Part shown: positions 26,550-36,454 of the stretch, in pieces
Position numbering within the stretch: position 1 is the stretch's first letter
Layout: every line of letters begins with the position of its first letter
IMG/VR virus record: IMGVR_UViG_3300035698_035275
Location: 1-64,000 of that record
Source of the DNA: a virus
Length of the DNA stretch: 64,000 nucleotides
Reading direction: 5' to 3' (one strand)
Program-made: the position numbers and the translations under genes
The notes under the pieces: model-generated
Told to the model about the DNA's origin: nothing
The model's database searches: none
Seen by the model: the letters and a program-made list of their open reading frames with translations, nothing else

Positions 26550-28133
26550 ATGACCGCTAGCGCCGCACTAATAGATATGTGGACCGATTACGGGGCGTTC
26601 GAGGTGACGGTTGGAAGCGGTGTGTATTTCTCTGTAGAGGTTATCAACAGTGGCAATGTCGATGGGTACTTAGACCTATCTGACAAGTTCACATCATTCT
26701 CATTTAAGGACCCGGATAATAAGGCTGACTCATTCACTATCAAATTACACAACAGTGACTTGACGCTGTTCGACGATCCTAGGCTGTTCGAGGGCCAGGT
26801 GGTGAAATTGTCATGGGGATATTATAACCTAATGACAATACCAAGAAAGATGAAAATAAAGAAAGTTAAGGGCTGGAGAAAGGTCACGATCGAGGGAATA
26901 GCTATGTCGGTGGAGATGGACAAGTCCGCTAAGTTTAGGCGATTTGACAGCATGACACATTCTGAGATAGCTGAACAGATAGCACTTGAAGAGGGATTCG
27001 ACCCGCTAATGATACATACTCAAGAATCCGAAATAGCCACTACGACGATGTATAACGCCGACCTAGAGTATAAAATATCGGCGTCAGAAGAGGCAGCATC
27101 GGAGGAGGAAATGGCTATAATGAGTATGCCGCCTCTTAGGGGTACTGTTATTCCATCGATCAGCCAGTTCGACAGTAATGCTAAGTTCCTGGCTAGGCTG
27201 GCTGTCAAGGCTGGGTTCGTATTCTTTGTAGATCACACCGGATTCCACTTTCATCGTAGGAAGCTTGGAACGCCACCAATGAAGACATACTCATGGGGTA
27301 TTGAGGTAGACGGGGTGTCGTCCAGGATAATAGGCGATCCACTGTTCGAGTCGGAGCATACACATAAGAAACCCGGAGTCATAAAGGTAGTAGGCATAGA
27401 CGATGAAACCGGGGTACCGTTTGAGGTAAGAGCTAGTAATAGCGATACTAGTAGAGATGGCCTCGGGTCGTCGCAGTCAACAATGGACCCTGAAGCAGTG
27501 AGCACCGGAACCACGTATGATAGATTGGCAAGTGAGGAAGTAATACATTCATCAGCCAAGAACGAGCAGCAGGCCAAAGAAGAGGCTGATGCTAAGTTCT
27601 TCCATAGATCAACCGATCGCATGAAGCTGTCGTTTAAGGCTGAAGGGGATCCAAGGGCATACTCGAAGGGTGTTATTCAATTCTGGTGTGCATCCAAATA
27701 TGTGTCTGGTGCATACTACACCGTGGACGTGGCCACCGACATATCTAATGGCGGGTTTACGCAGTCACTGAAACTATCCAGGGACGCCAGCAACGCGATA
27801 CCACTTGAGATATCACTACCGGATGTATCAGTAGCAATGCCATACGTGCCAGAGGGGGAAGAAGAGAGCGCAGACACCATAAACCTGTCTGGCACCTCTG
27901 ACAGGGTACCCAGCATGGCAAAGGTTAATACTGGAGAAGTGGCCGATATAAACGCCCCCACAGTGGTTCCCACTGCGGAGGAGCTGCCGGATGGTAGTTG
28001 GCAAAAAGCGTGGTCGTATCAGTGGAGCGGTTTAGCATTAGGGACTACCATAAAATACACGCAGAGTGCCGGACATAACGCGAGTCTGCTACTCAAGAAG
28101 AGAATAAGAACAGAACTGGGCATATCACTATGA
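26550..28133 (+). CDS. baseplate hub protein, gpD/gp27-like
   Basis: A 527-residue product. ATG 26550 has AGGAG 5 nt upstream; a GTG at 26547 is too near that site. The D-K-F-T-S-F-S-F-K-D-P beginning, V-K-L-S-W-G-Y-Y, I-E-G-I-A-M-S-V-E-M, I-A-E-Q-I-A-L-E-E-G-F and F-L-A-R-L-A-V-K-A-G-F-V-F-F elements fit the late control gpD/VgrG N-terminal hub family. It links the tube to the spike. A long Ser/Glu-rich C-terminal section (about 300-527) lies outside the core. Confidence 0.8.
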   Translation: MTASAALIDMWTDYGAFEVTVGSGVYFSVEVINSGNVDGYLDLSDKFTSFSFKDPDNKADSFTIKLHNSDLTLFDDPRLFEGQVVKLSWGYYNLMTIPRKMKIKKVKGWRKVTIEGIAMSVEMDKSAKFRRFDSMTHSEIAEQIALEEGFDPLMIHTQESEIATTTMYNADLEYKISASEEAASEEEMAIMSMPPLRGTVIPSISQFDSNAKFLARLAVKAGFVFFVDHTGFHFHRRKLGTPPMKTYSWGIEVDGVSSRIIGDPLFESEHTHKKPGVIKVVGIDDETGVPFEVRASNSDTSRDGLGSSQSTMDPEAVSTGTTYDRLASEEVIHSSAKNEQQAKEEADAKFFHRSTDRMKLSFKAEGDPRAYSKGVIQFWCASKYVSGAYYTVDVATDISNGGFTQSLKLSRDASNAIPLEISLPDVSVAMPYVPEGEEESADTINLSGTSDRVPSMAKVNTGEVADINAPTVVPTAEELPDGSWQKAWSYQWSGLALGTTIKYTQSAGHNASLLLKKRIRTELGISL

Positions 28134-28708
28134 TAGACGCTGATGGCAAAATAAGGGTCCCGGTCGAGGGAACAGTGGTTAGTAATAACGACCCTGATGG
28201 CAGATACAGGGTTACAGTATACGTTCCAGGTCTGTTCGAGCCGGGGTCTGGATGGGTTAGGCCAACAGGGACAATAGGCGGTGGGAAGGCTGGCCGTGGT
28301 GGGTTCCTCGGTCCGGCAGAAGGATCATTAGTCACTTTGATATTCATAGGCGGAGATCCTGATAACCCTAGATATCTATGTGGAGACTGGCCTAAGGGGG
28401 GATTGCCGGAGAATAGCGACGGCGGTAATCCGGACGTGCTAGCGCTGTCGCTGGGCGGGTTAAGACTGGTACTGTCAAAAGGGGTAGTAGACGACGACTA
28501 CCCAGATGGCAGGGGAAAAGCCATCATATACACCGTTCCAGGGAACTCCAGAAACTACATAGAACTGGATGGGGAGACTAATTCCGTGACTGTAAGTGGA
28601 ATAACGGACACACAGGTATTGGCTGATGGAAGAGTTAAGATTAAAGGTCGTTGTGCTACTGAAATATCGGACAGGGTTGTAATACCATCTCCGAAACCAA
28701 TATCGTGA
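28130..28708 (+). CDS. baseplate spike protein, gpV/gp5 OB-fold type
   Basis: A 192-residue product overlapping the previous stop in ATGA. Residues about 10-90 form a gpV-type OB fold: G-T-V-V-S-N-N-D-P-D-G-R-Y-R-V-T-V-Y-V-P-G, then P-A-E-G-S-L-V-T-L-I-F-I-G-G-D-P-D-N-P-R. The tail end is beta-rich (Y-I-E-L-D-G-E-T-N), as in spike needles that pierce the outer envelope. It lacks a lysozyme domain. Confidence 0.82.
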   Translation: MIDADGKIRVPVEGTVVSNNDPDGRYRVTVYVPGLFEPGSGWVRPTGTIGGGKAGRGGFLGPAEGSLVTLIFIGGDPDNPRYLCGDWPKGGLPENSDGGNPDVLALSLGGLRLVLSKGVVDDDYPDGRGKAIIYTVPGNSRNYIELDGETNSVTVSGITDTQVLADGRVKIKGRCATEISDRVVIPSPKPIS

Positions 28709-28718
28709 GGTAATTAAT

Positions 28719-29486
28719 ATGGCCGTGGTACTCAGTCACTCGAACTGCATAAAGATAAAGACAAGCCATACGACCTGTGAGCCGTCATTTGCCGGCGTCC
28801 CAATATTGGTGGGCCTTAGTGTTGATATGTTCGACCCACTCGGGCAGGCGCTAGATGCTGTAAACAGCCTGATGGGGTCACTAGCACCAATGAAGCCGTT
28901 CTTTGACGTGCTGGCGCTGGCAGTGCAGGCGGTGAAGTGCGTGCAGGAAATACCGGATGCAATAATAAAGCTGGACCCGTCCGGGATAATAAATTGTATA
29001 CCTAAGTTGGCTGAGAGAATGGCTGCTGTGATGGGGCATCTGCCGCAGGTGTCGCTATTTAAAATGGTAGCTGGTATGGTGTGCTTATTAATAACGCTAC
29101 TCGAAGCCATAAAGACATGGCTTGAGACTATACGTGACTCCGTGCTTGACTTAAGCTTCGTGCTGGAGCAGAACATAACCCTAAATGACCCCAATCTGGG
29201 GGCAATGATATCATGTGGCGAAGCAACCATGATAGGTATGCTGGACGGTCTATCTGGTCTGTTTGACATGGTAATGGTAATTATCGACGTAGTGAATATA
29301 TTCCTGGAGCTGGCGCAGTTAGACCCAATAGAGATTGGTGGGGCGCACTCGTTCGGCTTGGACGCTGGCATGTCGTTGGAACCAACGTGGCTGGACCCGA
29401 TAATTGAGATACTGGACACTACTATAGCATCGTTAAGGGTGGCACTAGCGGTCATTCCGACCGGGGTCACTATGATGCCAGTGTGA
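28719..29486 (+). CDS. hydrophobic protein in baseplate cluster
   Basis: A 255-residue product. ATG 28719 has GAGGT 8 nt upstream. It is rich in Met, Leu, Ile and Val, with a strong membrane-like segment near residues 110-135 and another near 170-205, plus Cys near both ends. It lies between the spike (gpV) and gp25 genes, so it is probably a baseplate or tail-tip component. Such hydrophobicity is unusual there and could indicate membrane insertion during injection. No family is recognised. Confidence 0.65.
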   Translation: MAVVLSHSNCIKIKTSHTTCEPSFAGVPILVGLSVDMFDPLGQALDAVNSLMGSLAPMKPFFDVLALAVQAVKCVQEIPDAIIKLDPSGIINCIPKLAERMAAVMGHLPQVSLFKMVAGMVCLLITLLEAIKTWLETIRDSVLDLSFVLEQNITLNDPNLGAMISCGEATMIGMLDGLSGLFDMVMVIIDVVNIFLELAQLDPIEIGGAHSFGLDAGMSLEPTWLDPIIEILDTTIASLRVALAVIPTGVTMMPV

Positions 29487-29493
29487 GGCTATT

Positions 29494-29928
29494 ATGGCAG
29501 TAGCTAGCGGAATAAAAGATAGATACAGGACTCTTTCACCGTCTATGTACAGGGACGGCAGCGACGATTTCAAGGTAGTATCCGGAGAAGATGCTATAAG
29601 TGAGTCGATAGAGACAATATTAACCACCAGATCAACTAGGCCGGGGTCAGTCGGTGAGCTTCCATGGAGGCCGTCATTTGGTAGCAGAATGCAGGAGTTA
29701 AGACATAAGAGCCTGCCAGACCAGGTACTTATAGAACTGGCTAGGCAGGACGCCACCGAGTCCATCGGCATCTGGGAAAAGAGGGCAATAGTGACGGGGG
29801 TTGACATACAAATAACTAGAAATAACGGTGGAGAAGGTAGGTGCTTCCAAATGAGTGTATTATGGGTTCCTACCGGGGTTAACTCCGGCAGCGTGCAGAG
29901 ACGTACAACCGTATTAGTGGGGGGTTGA
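29494..29928 (+). CDS. baseplate wedge protein, gp25-like
   Basis: A 144-residue product. ATG 29494 lies 7 nt after the previous stop. It contains E-S-I-E-T-I-L-T-T-R then G-E-L-P-W-R-P-S-F-G-S, the gp25/W wedge signature, followed by Q-V-L-I-E-L-A-R-Q-D. It joins baseplate wedges to the sheath end and helps start sheath assembly. Confidence 0.88.
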   Translation: MAVASGIKDRYRTLSPSMYRDGSDDFKVVSGEDAISESIETILTTRSTRPGSVGELPWRPSFGSRMQELRHKSLPDQVLIELARQDATESIGIWEKRAIVTGVDIQITRNNGGEGRCFQMSVLWVPTGVNSGSVQRRTTVLVGG

Positions 29929-29932
29929 TAAC

Positions 29933-31459
29933 ATGATATTAAACCCGGCAAAAATGCCAGCCAATCTTGATTATACGGACAAGGATTTCGACTCTATAAG
30001 AAGGAGACTGATTAATCTCACTGGGTCAGTATTTCCCGAGTGGGAAATCTCAGCCCTTGGTGACTGGTCTGCGATACTGTTAGAAATGAATGCGTTCGTA
30101 CTAGACATCGTATGTGGGTATTTGGACTTCTCCACGATGGAGGGCAGACTAGCCACAACCACACAAAGGATAGAGGCCATACGCATACTGGAGCTTATAG
30201 GCTATGAGATGGCTGGGCAGACTTCCGCCACCGTTGATGTGCAGGTATCTATTACTAGTGGTCTGTTACAGGCATCAGTAAGGATACCGGCTGGCACAAA
30301 AGTGAGAAATAAGGACACCTCAAATAGGATAGAATATCAGACCCTGGCTGACGTCGTATTCACTGCTGGAGGAGACGCCATCAAAATGGTGTCGGTCGAG
30401 AATTCATCCGTTCAGCAGGAGGTGTTTACCCCAGATGGCACACCTGAACAGACATACATGCTATCTAAATACCCGTATTTGGACGAGGGCGATGATTCAG
30501 TTATAGGCATAAATATTGAGGGCAATTGGGCAATAAAGGACTCTCTGCTTAACTCCGGCGCTAACGACAGACACGTAATGATAAGGGTAGACCAATATGA
30601 CAGAGCTACCCTGTATTTCGGAGATGGCATTAATGGTGCCGTGCCGGTTTCCCCGATAACGCTGGCTTATAAGTACGGCGGTGGAGCCACAGGCAGAGTA
30701 TCGGCTGGGTCCCTTATCGTAATAGACGGGGTGTTTAAGGATGTCAACGGGAATCTAGTGACATTTGGTGTCACCAACCCGGCGGGGTCTACTGGTGGGG
30801 ATAACAGGGAAACAGTGAATAGCGCAAAGCAGCTAGGGCCTGCCAGCCTGAGAGCAACAGAAAGGACCGTCACGACCGAAGACTTTGCAATAAGGGCGAT
30901 TCAAGGCGGCGCTGATAGAGCTATGATGCTTACTAGTGACGAAGATTTATCCGTCCCGGAAAATGTAGGCCAATTATATATGGTGTCGTCGACAAGCGAT
31001 ACCATATCATCTGCCATAAAGTTAGCAATAACGGCTTTGTACACAGTGGACTATCCGAAAATAACTACATTCTCGGTGCAGCTAATAGACGCTCCAACAA
31101 AGGCCGTTAACGTGGGGGCTACCGTACACTTTAACGATGGATATGACAAAACGACGGTTAGGAATAGCATACTGGAAAATCTGGGGGTGTACATGAGTCC
31201 AATAAACGCGGACGGCACGTCTAATAGTAATGTTGACTTCGGGTACAATATGAGGAATGATGAGGGGCTACACCCTGTATTAGCGTTCTCAGATATTTAC
31301 AACATAGTAAGGGATACTATTGGTGTAAGAAAGATAAGCCCGAATGTTGGTGACTTTACATTAAACGACGTACAAGCGGATGTTGTGCTGCTGAATAACC
31401 AATTCCCGGTATTAGGGACTGTGGTAATAGTAGATGGAGATACTGGGTCTACCGTATGA
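29933..31459 (+). CDS. baseplate J-like protein
   Basis: A 508-residue product; ATG 29933. The N-terminal region (Y-T-D-K-D-F-D-S-I, G-D-W-S-A-I-L-L-E-M, T-T-T-Q-R-I-E-A-I-R-I), the D-R-A-T-L-Y-F-G-D-G-I-N-G-A-V-P turn near residue 220 and the T-E-D-F-A-I-R-A-I segment match the baseplate J/gp47 family. It builds the wedge with gp25 and the gpI-type protein. Its 3' end lies 13 nt before the next gene. Confidence 0.88.
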   Translation: MILNPAKMPANLDYTDKDFDSIRRRLINLTGSVFPEWEISALGDWSAILLEMNAFVLDIVCGYLDFSTMEGRLATTTQRIEAIRILELIGYEMAGQTSATVDVQVSITSGLLQASVRIPAGTKVRNKDTSNRIEYQTLADVVFTAGGDAIKMVSVENSSVQQEVFTPDGTPEQTYMLSKYPYLDEGDDSVIGINIEGNWAIKDSLLNSGANDRHVMIRVDQYDRATLYFGDGINGAVPVSPITLAYKYGGGATGRVSAGSLIVIDGVFKDVNGNLVTFGVTNPAGSTGGDNRETVNSAKQLGPASLRATERTVTTEDFAIRAIQGGADRAMMLTSDEDLSVPENVGQLYMVSSTSDTISSAIKLAITALYTVDYPKITTFSVQLIDAPTKAVNVGATVHFNDGYDKTTVRNSILENLGVYMSPINADGTSNSNVDFGYNMRNDEGLHPVLAFSDIYNIVRDTIGVRKISPNVGDFTLNDVQADVVLLNNQFPVLGTVVIVDGDTGSTV

Positions 31460-31472
31460 TGGAGGTTATATA

Positions 31473-33455
31473 ATGGCTACTGCCAAGATACTAATAAACG
31501 GCGCTGCCGGTTCCAATGTCGGGATTACACTGGGATCTACCGTGCAGCTATCCAATGAGGACAACAGTGGTGTACTGACGCCAGAATGGTCTATGCTGTC
31601 TGTTCCACCGGGATCGTCCGCTTCGATAAGTAATCCAGCGGCCAGTGCTCCTACGTTTATAGCGGACGTAGCAGGCTCATACCTCATAAAGCTGGACGTA
31701 AACGACGGTGAATCAGTACATCAAGAGATAGCGGCAGCACTGGGCGAGAGGACTGATGTAAGAATACCAGCGTACACGGAAACCATGGAATTTGGTGGGC
31801 AGGGGTGGGCTGCGTCCCGGTACGCTGACTTAATGAAGATAGATCGAATATTGGCGTCTGGTAGTCCGGTAGTGTGTAAAAATGGCACAGGATCCGTCAT
31901 TGCCAGTAAGAAGATATTGGAGGTTGACTCGGTAGTAATTCCGGCTAGCGGCGCACCGATTCCGACTATAAGACTTGCATCGGACGGCAGCGAAATAATC
32001 GGAATCTATGGGATATGCATGGGCGGCATCGACGGATTACAAAGCGTTAATGACGGCGACAACCTAATACTGGTGTCGATGGGACCGGCGCTAATGGATA
32101 CCAGCTCATTTGCAGTAGGGGGCACAATATATGTTGGCGACTCCGGGGAACCGTCCGACTCCGGAAGCGTTGCGCTGGCTGTGGTACTGGTATCTGGGGT
32201 GAATGGTGTGGTGTGGGTAAATCCGCAGGTACCGGGTCCGTCCGGAGACGGCGGATTTCCACCGGTTGCTGATGGTGGACTGTGGCCGCGATTTATGCTA
32301 TACGGCGCTCCACTTGACATATACCCATTGCACGTTGGCATAGACGGCAAATACCCGATTCCCGAGGCTGGAAATGTAAGATGGATGTATGCCATTAGGA
32401 ACACAGCCGGGGCATCTGGGGAGACACTAGTAAACGCGTATTTAAACGGATCGCCACTGCTATCCGGTGATGATAGAATATCGTTCGTTAATTACGATGG
32501 GGATGAGTCTGTAAAATACTGTATGATAAACGAAGACTGTTCAGCGGGTGACATCCTGGAAGTCAGGTTGGAGGGCGTCGAGGCTGGAGGTGCTGAAGAC
32601 TTATATGTTGTATTCCTGGTACAAACGCCCGTACCACCAGCCAGGTTTGGGTATTCGGCACCATTAATAGGGCCATTTGACGCAATAAACCCGCTGGATT
32701 TACCGGCACGACTCGGTAGATTTGTAGTACCGTATAGCGGCGATATAAGGTCGCTGTCATTGTGGAGGGGTACCGCTGGCACATCAGGGAGCACGGTAAT
32801 CACTCTGCTAAAAGTGCAGGCAGCTAGCGGAAGTTACCCCGGCGAGACGCTAACAGACTTATATCAAGGCTCTTCGAAGCCCACTGCTACCTCACTTGAC
32901 GGAGACGACTATGTATCCCTGGTTGGTCCTCCTAGCTCTGCATCCGTGGTGGCCGGTGACATCCTGGAAGTCAGGTTGGAGGGCGTCGAGGCTGGAGGTG
33001 CTGAAGACCTGCATGCATCGCTATCAATAAGTGCCGGTGGTGACATGAAGAGCACCATGAGCTTTGAGGTACAAGGCGATGTATCGATACCGTCTTTGCC
33101 ATTTAGCATGGACGGAAAGCACATAGTAGTCGAAGATGGGGAGCTACTAAACATATGTATTGCTAGGAGGGTGCCTGGTTCGAGTGGAAGCATATGCATA
33201 GATGTAACACTAGATGGTAATTCGGTATTTAGTGGCGGCGCTCCATACTACTATGGCGGCTGTTATCCGGGTTCTGGTGGTGGCCCTGGTGATGAACTGC
33301 TATCCCTGCAAACGGATGAGATGTCAAAGTGCACCGATTCTTTAGTATTGACGGAAGTTAACAGGGGTGGTATAATAGAGGTATTGGTGGTGTCGGTGGA
33401 GGACGGATCACCGGAGGACATAGACGTCACGATTACTACTAAAATAAACAAGTAG
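31473..33455 (+). CDS. large tail fibre or baseplate protein with three related C-terminal domains
   Basis: A 660-residue product. ATG 31473 has GGAGGT 6 nt upstream; an in-frame ATG at 31434 is inside gene J. Residues 1-90 look like an Ig/PKD-type domain. Residues about 300-660 hold three related beta domains of 90-130 residues, each with a G-x-S-G-x-x-V start and ending in a G-D-I-L-E-V-R-L-E-G-V-E-like strand. In two of them 54 nt are identical. Placed after the baseplate wedge genes, it is probably receptor-binding or tail-tip. Confidence 0.7.
   Translation: MATAKILINGAAGSNVGITLGSTVQLSNEDNSGVLTPEWSMLSVPPGSSASISNPAASAPTFIADVAGSYLIKLDVNDGESVHQEIAAALGERTDVRIPAYTETMEFGGQGWAASRYADLMKIDRILASGSPVVCKNGTGSVIASKKILEVDSVVIPASGAPIPTIRLASDGSEIIGIYGICMGGIDGLQSVNDGDNLILVSMGPALMDTSSFAVGGTIYVGDSGEPSDSGSVALAVVLVSGVNGVVWVNPQVPGPSGDGGFPPVADGGLWPRFMLYGAPLDIYPLHVGIDGKYPIPEAGNVRWMYAIRNTAGASGETLVNAYLNGSPLLSGDDRISFVNYDGDESVKYCMINEDCSAGDILEVRLEGVEAGGAEDLYVVFLVQTPVPPARFGYSAPLIGPFDAINPLDLPARLGRFVVPYSGDIRSLSLWRGTAGTSGSTVITLLKVQAASGSYPGETLTDLYQGSSKPTATSLDGDDYVSLVGPPSSASVVAGDILEVRLEGVEAGGAEDLHASLSISAGGDMKSTMSFEVQGDVSIPSLPFSMDGKHIVVEDGELLNICIARRVPGSSGSICIDVTLDGNSVFSGGAPYYYGGCYPGSGGGPGDELLSLQTDEMSKCTDSLVLTEVNRGGIIEVLVVSVEDGSPEDIDVTITTKINK
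32547..32600 (+). repeat. 54-bp direct repeat, copy 1
   Basis: The sequence is identical to 32955-33008, 408 nt downstream. It encodes 18 residues ending in G-G-A-E-D. Perfect identity, including third codon positions, contrasts with the diverged flanking domains and suggests recent duplication or gene conversion. Confidence 0.9.
32955..33008 (+). repeat. 54-bp direct repeat, copy 2
   Basis: Second copy of the 32547-32600 repeat, in the same reading frame. Recombination between the copies would delete exactly 408 nt (136 codons) and keep the frame, giving a shorter fibre with one domain fewer. Confidence 0.9.
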
Positions 33456-33476
33456 ATAAATAAAAGGGAGAATAAC

Positions 33477-35369
33477 ATGGGAAGCATACTAGGTAGCATT
33501 TTAGGAAGCGCTATAACCGGTCTTAAGGGTGCGCTTGGCGGTAATGACACCCGTGCTCTGGCCGTGAGGCCGCTGTTGGGGTATGACGAGCTGAACAGGG
33601 TAGACAGAAGAGCTATATCCGCCATACTGGGCGCATCGTATCGGACATACGAGAGAGCCATTCCAATAGGAGTAGTGGCAAGAGATGTAAAGGCTGTAGC
33701 CGACTCCAAGTTAAGACCCCTAAGCGACATACACTATATAGACGACAATTCAGCCCTGGGTGGCATGTCTGACGGTGCTATAGTACAAACGTTCAAACCC
33801 AAGTCATCTCATTTTGGTAAGATGTCCCTGGAAGTGGATCTAAGGCCAAATGATGAGGCAGCGGACGGATCCGACCTGTCCACTATAGAAGCGTTTGACG
33901 ATACCGCGTTCATCTCTAACTTCATTTTCCAGACAGGCCCCATAGACACGGCCACCATGAACGCTGGCGATGTAGATGCTGAACTGCTAGTCACTAGAGA
34001 CACAGCCAGCAAGTTTAGCGGTGCCTCGTCCTGTAAGGTGGCGTTCGAGAGTGTTACAGACGTCTATATTGGAATGGAAAGCTTCGGAGCTACCTATCCT
34101 GGTATAAGTGGAGTAGGCAGTGGGGGAGACGTCGTTACAGCAAGAATCAGATGCCCCGATAGAAACACCCTTCTGTCAAGCGGTGGCCCAAATCAAAGGG
34201 CTACCGGAATGCAACCGATAAGACTACACATGACAGATGTTGGCAGCAACAACGTTTGGGCAGACGGCATTGAAGGCCCCGAAGACTCAAACGGGTGGAA
34301 GTTAATAGTGTTCAATCTCAGAGATGCATATTCCGCTAGTGACACCGAGTATGACGGGTTTACCGGCGGCGCTAGTATCGATCTGTTTGAGATTGAGGTG
34401 CCATTTGGCAACCTGCCACCGGATTCGGAAGTGGGATTGGACAACTTAAGGCACTTTACTATTAGCCTGCCGATCAGCTCAATGCTACGCCTGGAGCTGT
34501 TCAAATACACTGGCACATTCCCATTACACGGCGGTGTGCTTCCCGTTGGCCCATACAGCACTGACTTATCGAGTCCATGGACAAAGGTGACTCCGGTTAA
34601 CTGCGGAGCCAATACCAGTATCGACATGGGCGGCGGCGAATACGCGTTTGAGCTGTGTCCAATAGGGGGATATCTTGGCAGGCATAAAGTGGCGTTCGGC
34701 ACCATATTCGGAAAGCCTCCGGTGGCTATCGACTCTAGCCAAATGGACTATCCCGGCGATACGATAGAGGCTAACGCTACCTATGCATTCGCTATTACCT
34801 GCCCCCACATTGACCCCAATCTACTGATGCATGTGCTGGGGTTTGATGAGGACTCCGGTTATCAGAGCGGCAGAGCGTTCAAGTCGTCAGACACCGGGGT
34901 CACAATAACAGAGGCTAACGCTATCGATAGCCAGTGCTCCTGCGAATACTCCTATGAGGTGTACGATAAAGAGTGTGTAATGGACGAAATAGACTCATTC
35001 TCCGAATACGTTCCGTCTGGGAGGGTGTCAAGCGGGTTCGATTACTCCCACATGCTGACACCGTATTACGGCGATGACTTCGTGGAGCAAGAGGCACCAG
35101 CTATCGTACAGGTTCTGGACAGCTCGGGCAATATACTATGGAGAGAAGAGGTTCCATCTCCACTGTCTCCTTATGTATACCCCAGTAGGGCGCTTAACGG
35201 CCAAGCAGGATCGGCGGCTATGGATAGGAAAGGGCTTCCGATACACCTTCCTGCCGGTAGTACGCTGTTGATACAGCAGTCGTGCAGCAGGGCATCGATG
35301 AGGACCGCTAGTAGAGCCGTTAATGTGAAGATGTCACTCAGGCACGATGGCGATTTAACCAACACATAA
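33477..35369 (+). CDS. large structural protein of tail-tip region, unrecognised
   Basis: A 630-residue product. ATG 33477 follows AAAGGGAG. The first 22 residues (G-S-I-L-G-S-I-L-G-S) are Gly/Ser/Leu-rich and could form a membrane-active or amphipathic helix. The rest is mixed beta with regular G-P-x segments and several Cys near 475-510. It is encoded among fibre genes and is likely a virion protein. No domain is recognised. Confidence 0.7.
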   Translation: MGSILGSILGSAITGLKGALGGNDTRALAVRPLLGYDELNRVDRRAISAILGASYRTYERAIPIGVVARDVKAVADSKLRPLSDIHYIDDNSALGGMSDGAIVQTFKPKSSHFGKMSLEVDLRPNDEAADGSDLSTIEAFDDTAFISNFIFQTGPIDTATMNAGDVDAELLVTRDTASKFSGASSCKVAFESVTDVYIGMESFGATYPGISGVGSGGDVVTARIRCPDRNTLLSSGGPNQRATGMQPIRLHMTDVGSNNVWADGIEGPEDSNGWKLIVFNLRDAYSASDTEYDGFTGGASIDLFEIEVPFGNLPPDSEVGLDNLRHFTISLPISSMLRLELFKYTGTFPLHGGVLPVGPYSTDLSSPWTKVTPVNCGANTSIDMGGGEYAFELCPIGGYLGRHKVAFGTIFGKPPVAIDSSQMDYPGDTIEANATYAFAITCPHIDPNLLMHVLGFDEDSGYQSGRAFKSSDTGVTITEANAIDSQCSCEYSYEVYDKECVMDEIDSFSEYVPSGRVSSGFDYSHMLTPYYGDDFVEQEAPAIVQVLDSSGNILWREEVPSPLSPYVYPSRALNGQAGSAAMDRKGLPIHLPAGSTLLIQQSCSRASMRTASRAVNVKMSLRHDGDLTNT

Positions 35370-35382
35370 ACGGGAGTATCAA

Positions 35383-36441
35383 ATGTCGGCAAATAAGGGA
35401 TGGGGAATAGCACCGTGGGGGGATGACCCATGGGGCGGCGTTTCACCCGCTGACGTCCCAGACATAAATTGGTCATTTGAAGTCTCGGATGGGGAGGACC
35501 CACCAGGTGCCGACAAGTGGACTCACACCCTATCAGGCGATGCTTATTTGATAGCTCTGTTTGCTGACGTGTACGAGTACGAGTCATGGCTGTTGTCGGG
35601 CTACAAGTTCAGCCTTGGCACAGCCGTATATGTGGCTGACTTTACACGTGGAGACGGCACCGATACAATGGCTGAGTCGTTTGAGACTGAATGGATGGGC
35701 AATACCTATTACATGTTCTCACTATTGGGATCTAACTCAGTTATTGCGCTATTTGACTCCGGGCTAGTAGACGTTGAGGACATGAGTGGCAAATGGGGGC
35801 ATGGCGCTGTCGAGCCGACAGAATACATGTGGGCAGCATATAGGTCGTCGTTTACTATGGACATATGGTCGACAGAGATAGAATCTGCTACGGTTAACGA
35901 CCATTCGACTATTACAATAGCAAAGTCCAGCCTGTTAGGTGATAGGCCAGTATATACTAGGTATGAATTGGCACTGCAAGCCGGTTCATATTCCCCGTCT
36001 GATATAGCGTCTGTATTAAATACGTGGTTCTCTGACTCTGGCCCGTCCGGGTGGTCGGCGTCAGTAGTCGGTAGCACTGTTAAAGTGACTGCCGCCTTTG
36101 AGTCCGGGGTGTTCTACGAATTGCTTGCCCCGTCCGAGAGTTCGTATACCGACGCATGGCCGGTGTTTGGCTTTATGATTGGCTCACTGTCTAGGATCGT
36201 CACGGGCGACTTAGGAATACATACCCCAGTGCCGGACGCTGACGGGTTCGAGACGTCATGGGGTTCTAGTGGGGAAATATATCAAAATATGGACGACAGA
36301 GGAGACGGCACGGGGTATGACTACATCGACCCATCAGGGGTACCCGTTGTAGACCTAGATGCATCGTACTTTACACACGGGAATTATTTCGAACCGTTCT
36401 ATGCACCAGATTGGGGCGGGTCTGAAGACCCTATAGCATAA
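35383..36441 (+). CDS. tail protein with Trp/Gly-rich N-terminus
   Basis: A 352-residue product. ATG 35383 follows CGGGAG. It starts with G-W-G-I-A-P-W-G-D-D-P-W-G-G, a repeat style common at the N-termini of phage tail or fibre proteins. The remainder is rich in aromatic, Ser and Asp residues, typical of beta-rich fibre or adhesin domains. Role in attachment is inferred from place and composition. Confidence 0.7.
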   Translation: MSANKGWGIAPWGDDPWGGVSPADVPDINWSFEVSDGEDPPGADKWTHTLSGDAYLIALFADVYEYESWLLSGYKFSLGTAVYVADFTRGDGTDTMAESFETEWMGNTYYMFSLLGSNSVIALFDSGLVDVEDMSGKWGHGAVEPTEYMWAAYRSSFTMDIWSTEIESATVNDHSTITIAKSSLLGDRPVYTRYELALQAGSYSPSDIASVLNTWFSDSGPSGWSASVVGSTVKVTAAFESGVFYELLAPSESSYTDAWPVFGFMIGSLSRIVTGDLGIHTPVPDADGFETSWGSSGEIYQNMDDRGDGTGYDYIDPSGVPVVDLDASYFTHGNYFEPFYAPDWGGSEDPIA

Positions 36442-36454
36442 TGGAGGATATAAT

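Noticed and set aside
28736-29470. Minus-strand ORF of 244 codons opposite the hydrophobic baseplate protein
   Set aside because: Antisense shadow; the + strand gene has a good ribosome site and fits the tight gene order.
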